Source: Ignavibacteria bacterium
GTDB lineage: Bacteria; Bacteroidota; Ignavibacteria; Tepidaquicellales; Tepidaquicellaceae
DNA length: 5,841 bases
Assembly (NCBI GenBank): GCA_018058125.1
Contig: JAGPCH010000119.1
Location: 1 to 5,841 of the forward strand
Direction: 5' to 3'
In this document: one piece after another, positions 5,212 to 5,841 of the stretch
Layout of the letters: each line of letters starts with the position of its first letter
Numbering within the stretch: position 1 is the first letter of the stretch
Translations under genes and position numbers: made by a program
Notes under the pieces: generated by a model
What the model saw: the letters and a program-made list of their open reading frames with translations, nothing else
Database searches by the model: none
Told to the model about the DNA's origin: nothing

Positions 5212-5841
5212 ATGGGAATAAAAATTATTGAACTCGGAAGCAGCGGTATGAAGGCTTCGAATTTAGGTCTCGGCTGCATGGGAATGAGCGCTTTTTACGG
5301 AGAGACTGATGAAAAGGAATCACTAGCCGCAATAGATCTTGCACTGGAGAAAGGAATAAATTTCTTTGATACGGCTGAGATATATGGTCCGTTTAAAAAT
5401 GAAATTCTGCTTGCAAAAGCAATGAAGGGAAGAAGGGATAAATTCATGCTTGCAACGAAGACCGGCATTGAAGTAAAGGATGACGGAACTTTTGTCGGAG
5501 TCAACGGAAGACCCGAATACATAAAAAAAGCCGTTGACCGTTCACTTAAACATCTTGAAACCGATCACATAGATCTTTATTATATTCACCGCATAGATCC
5601 GAATACTCCAATAGAAGAATCTGCAGGCGCAATGGCGGAACTTGTAAAAAGCGGTAAGATAAGATATTTTGGCCTTAGCGAAGCATCACCTGCCACTATC
5701 AGAAAAGCAAATTCCGTTTATCCTGTTACCGCCCTTCAGACTGAATATTCTTTGTTTGAAAGAAGCGTTGAAGACAACGGAATACTTGATACGGTTAATG
5801 AGCTGGGAATTGGTTTTGTAGCATATTCACCTCTCGGAAGG
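5212..5841 (+). CDS. Aldo/keto reductase (AKR13-like), 3' end beyond window
   Basis: The first 210 residues of a cytoplasmic NAD(P)H-dependent aldo/keto reductase. Complete members of this subgroup have about 320-340 residues, so roughly the last third is missing. The (beta/alpha)8 barrel opens with [20 protein letters not shown], a hallmark of the AKR13 subgroup (YakC, perakine-reductase-like). The catalytic tetrad is complete: D53 and Y58 in [10 protein letters not shown]83 in LATKTG and H126 in [19 protein letters not shown] (148-159) and the QTEYSLFER segment (about 177-185) are cofactor- and barrel-forming motifs of the family. Members reduce aldehydes and ketones to alcohols; the natural substrate is not evident. 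The ATG at 5212 is the expected N-terminus, three residues before the first beta-strand, and lacks a Shine-Dalgarno. The frame is open to the window edge. Confidence 0.93.
   Translation, partial: MGIKIIELGSSGMKASNLGLGCMGMSAFYGETDEKESLAAIDLALEKGINFFDTAEIYGPFKNEILLAKAMKGRRDKFMLATKTGIEVKDDGTFVGVNGRPEYIKKAVDRSLKHLETDHIDLYYIHRIDPNTPIEESAGAMAELVKSGKIRYFGLSEASPATIRKANSVYPVTALQTEYSLFERSVEDNGILDTVNELGIGFVAYSPLGR

Noticed and set aside
5295..5522. Minus-strand open frame of 75 codons inside the aldo/keto reductase
   Set aside because: It is antisense to a frame with a complete catalytic tetrad; Ser-rich low-information translation.

Overview
The window is about two-thirds A+T and reads like accessory or ordinary chromosome from a member of the Bacteroidota/Chlorobiota/Ignavibacteria group. 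This assignment is an inference. It rests on low GC, mostly absent Shine-Dalgarno sequences, the protein types (an iodotyrosine-deiodinase-like flavoprotein, TlpA-type thioredoxins, a large sodium:solute symporter) and intergenic CACAGAG- and CACGAA-type repeats. No rRNA, tRNA, CRISPR array or complete insertion sequence is visible.

Bases 1-350 carry no intact gene. A pair of inverted CAGAGACACAGAG repeats (6-18 and 195-207) brackets a 30-codon reading frame (78-170). That frame resembles the C-terminal tail of GxxExxY-family proteins, so the unit looks like a decayed small mobile or cassette-like element. It is followed by a 7-bp tandem repeat (268-298). The first real gene is a plus-strand FMN nitroreductase-fold protein of the iodotyrosine deiodinase type (351-1010).

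Its stop overlaps by 4 bp the stop of a minus-strand group. In transcription order this group is an exported peroxiredoxin-like protein (2966-2382), a strong rho-independent terminator (2359-2330), an exported TlpA-like thioredoxin (2307-1828) and a MOSC-domain molybdenum-cofactor protein (1816-1007) that starts with TTG 11 bp after the TlpA stop. A 184-bp A+T-rich divergent intergenic region (2967-3150) separates them from a plus-strand sodium:solute symporter (3151-4917). A 294-bp intergenic stretch follows. It holds a period-10 CACGAA repeat and two exact copies of a 13-bp sequence. The window ends inside an aldo/keto reductase (5212 to the edge).

Five of the six genes are redox proteins: two exported thiol-disulfide proteins, a flavoprotein, a molybdoprotein and an NAD(P)H-dependent oxidoreductase. 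Only TlpA and MOSC are spaced like a co-transcribed pair, so a common pathway is not demonstrated. I see no convincing new multi-gene system. The items most worth a second look are the GxxExxY remnant in its inverted-repeat frame and the conserved halotyrosine-binding triad in the flavoprotein.
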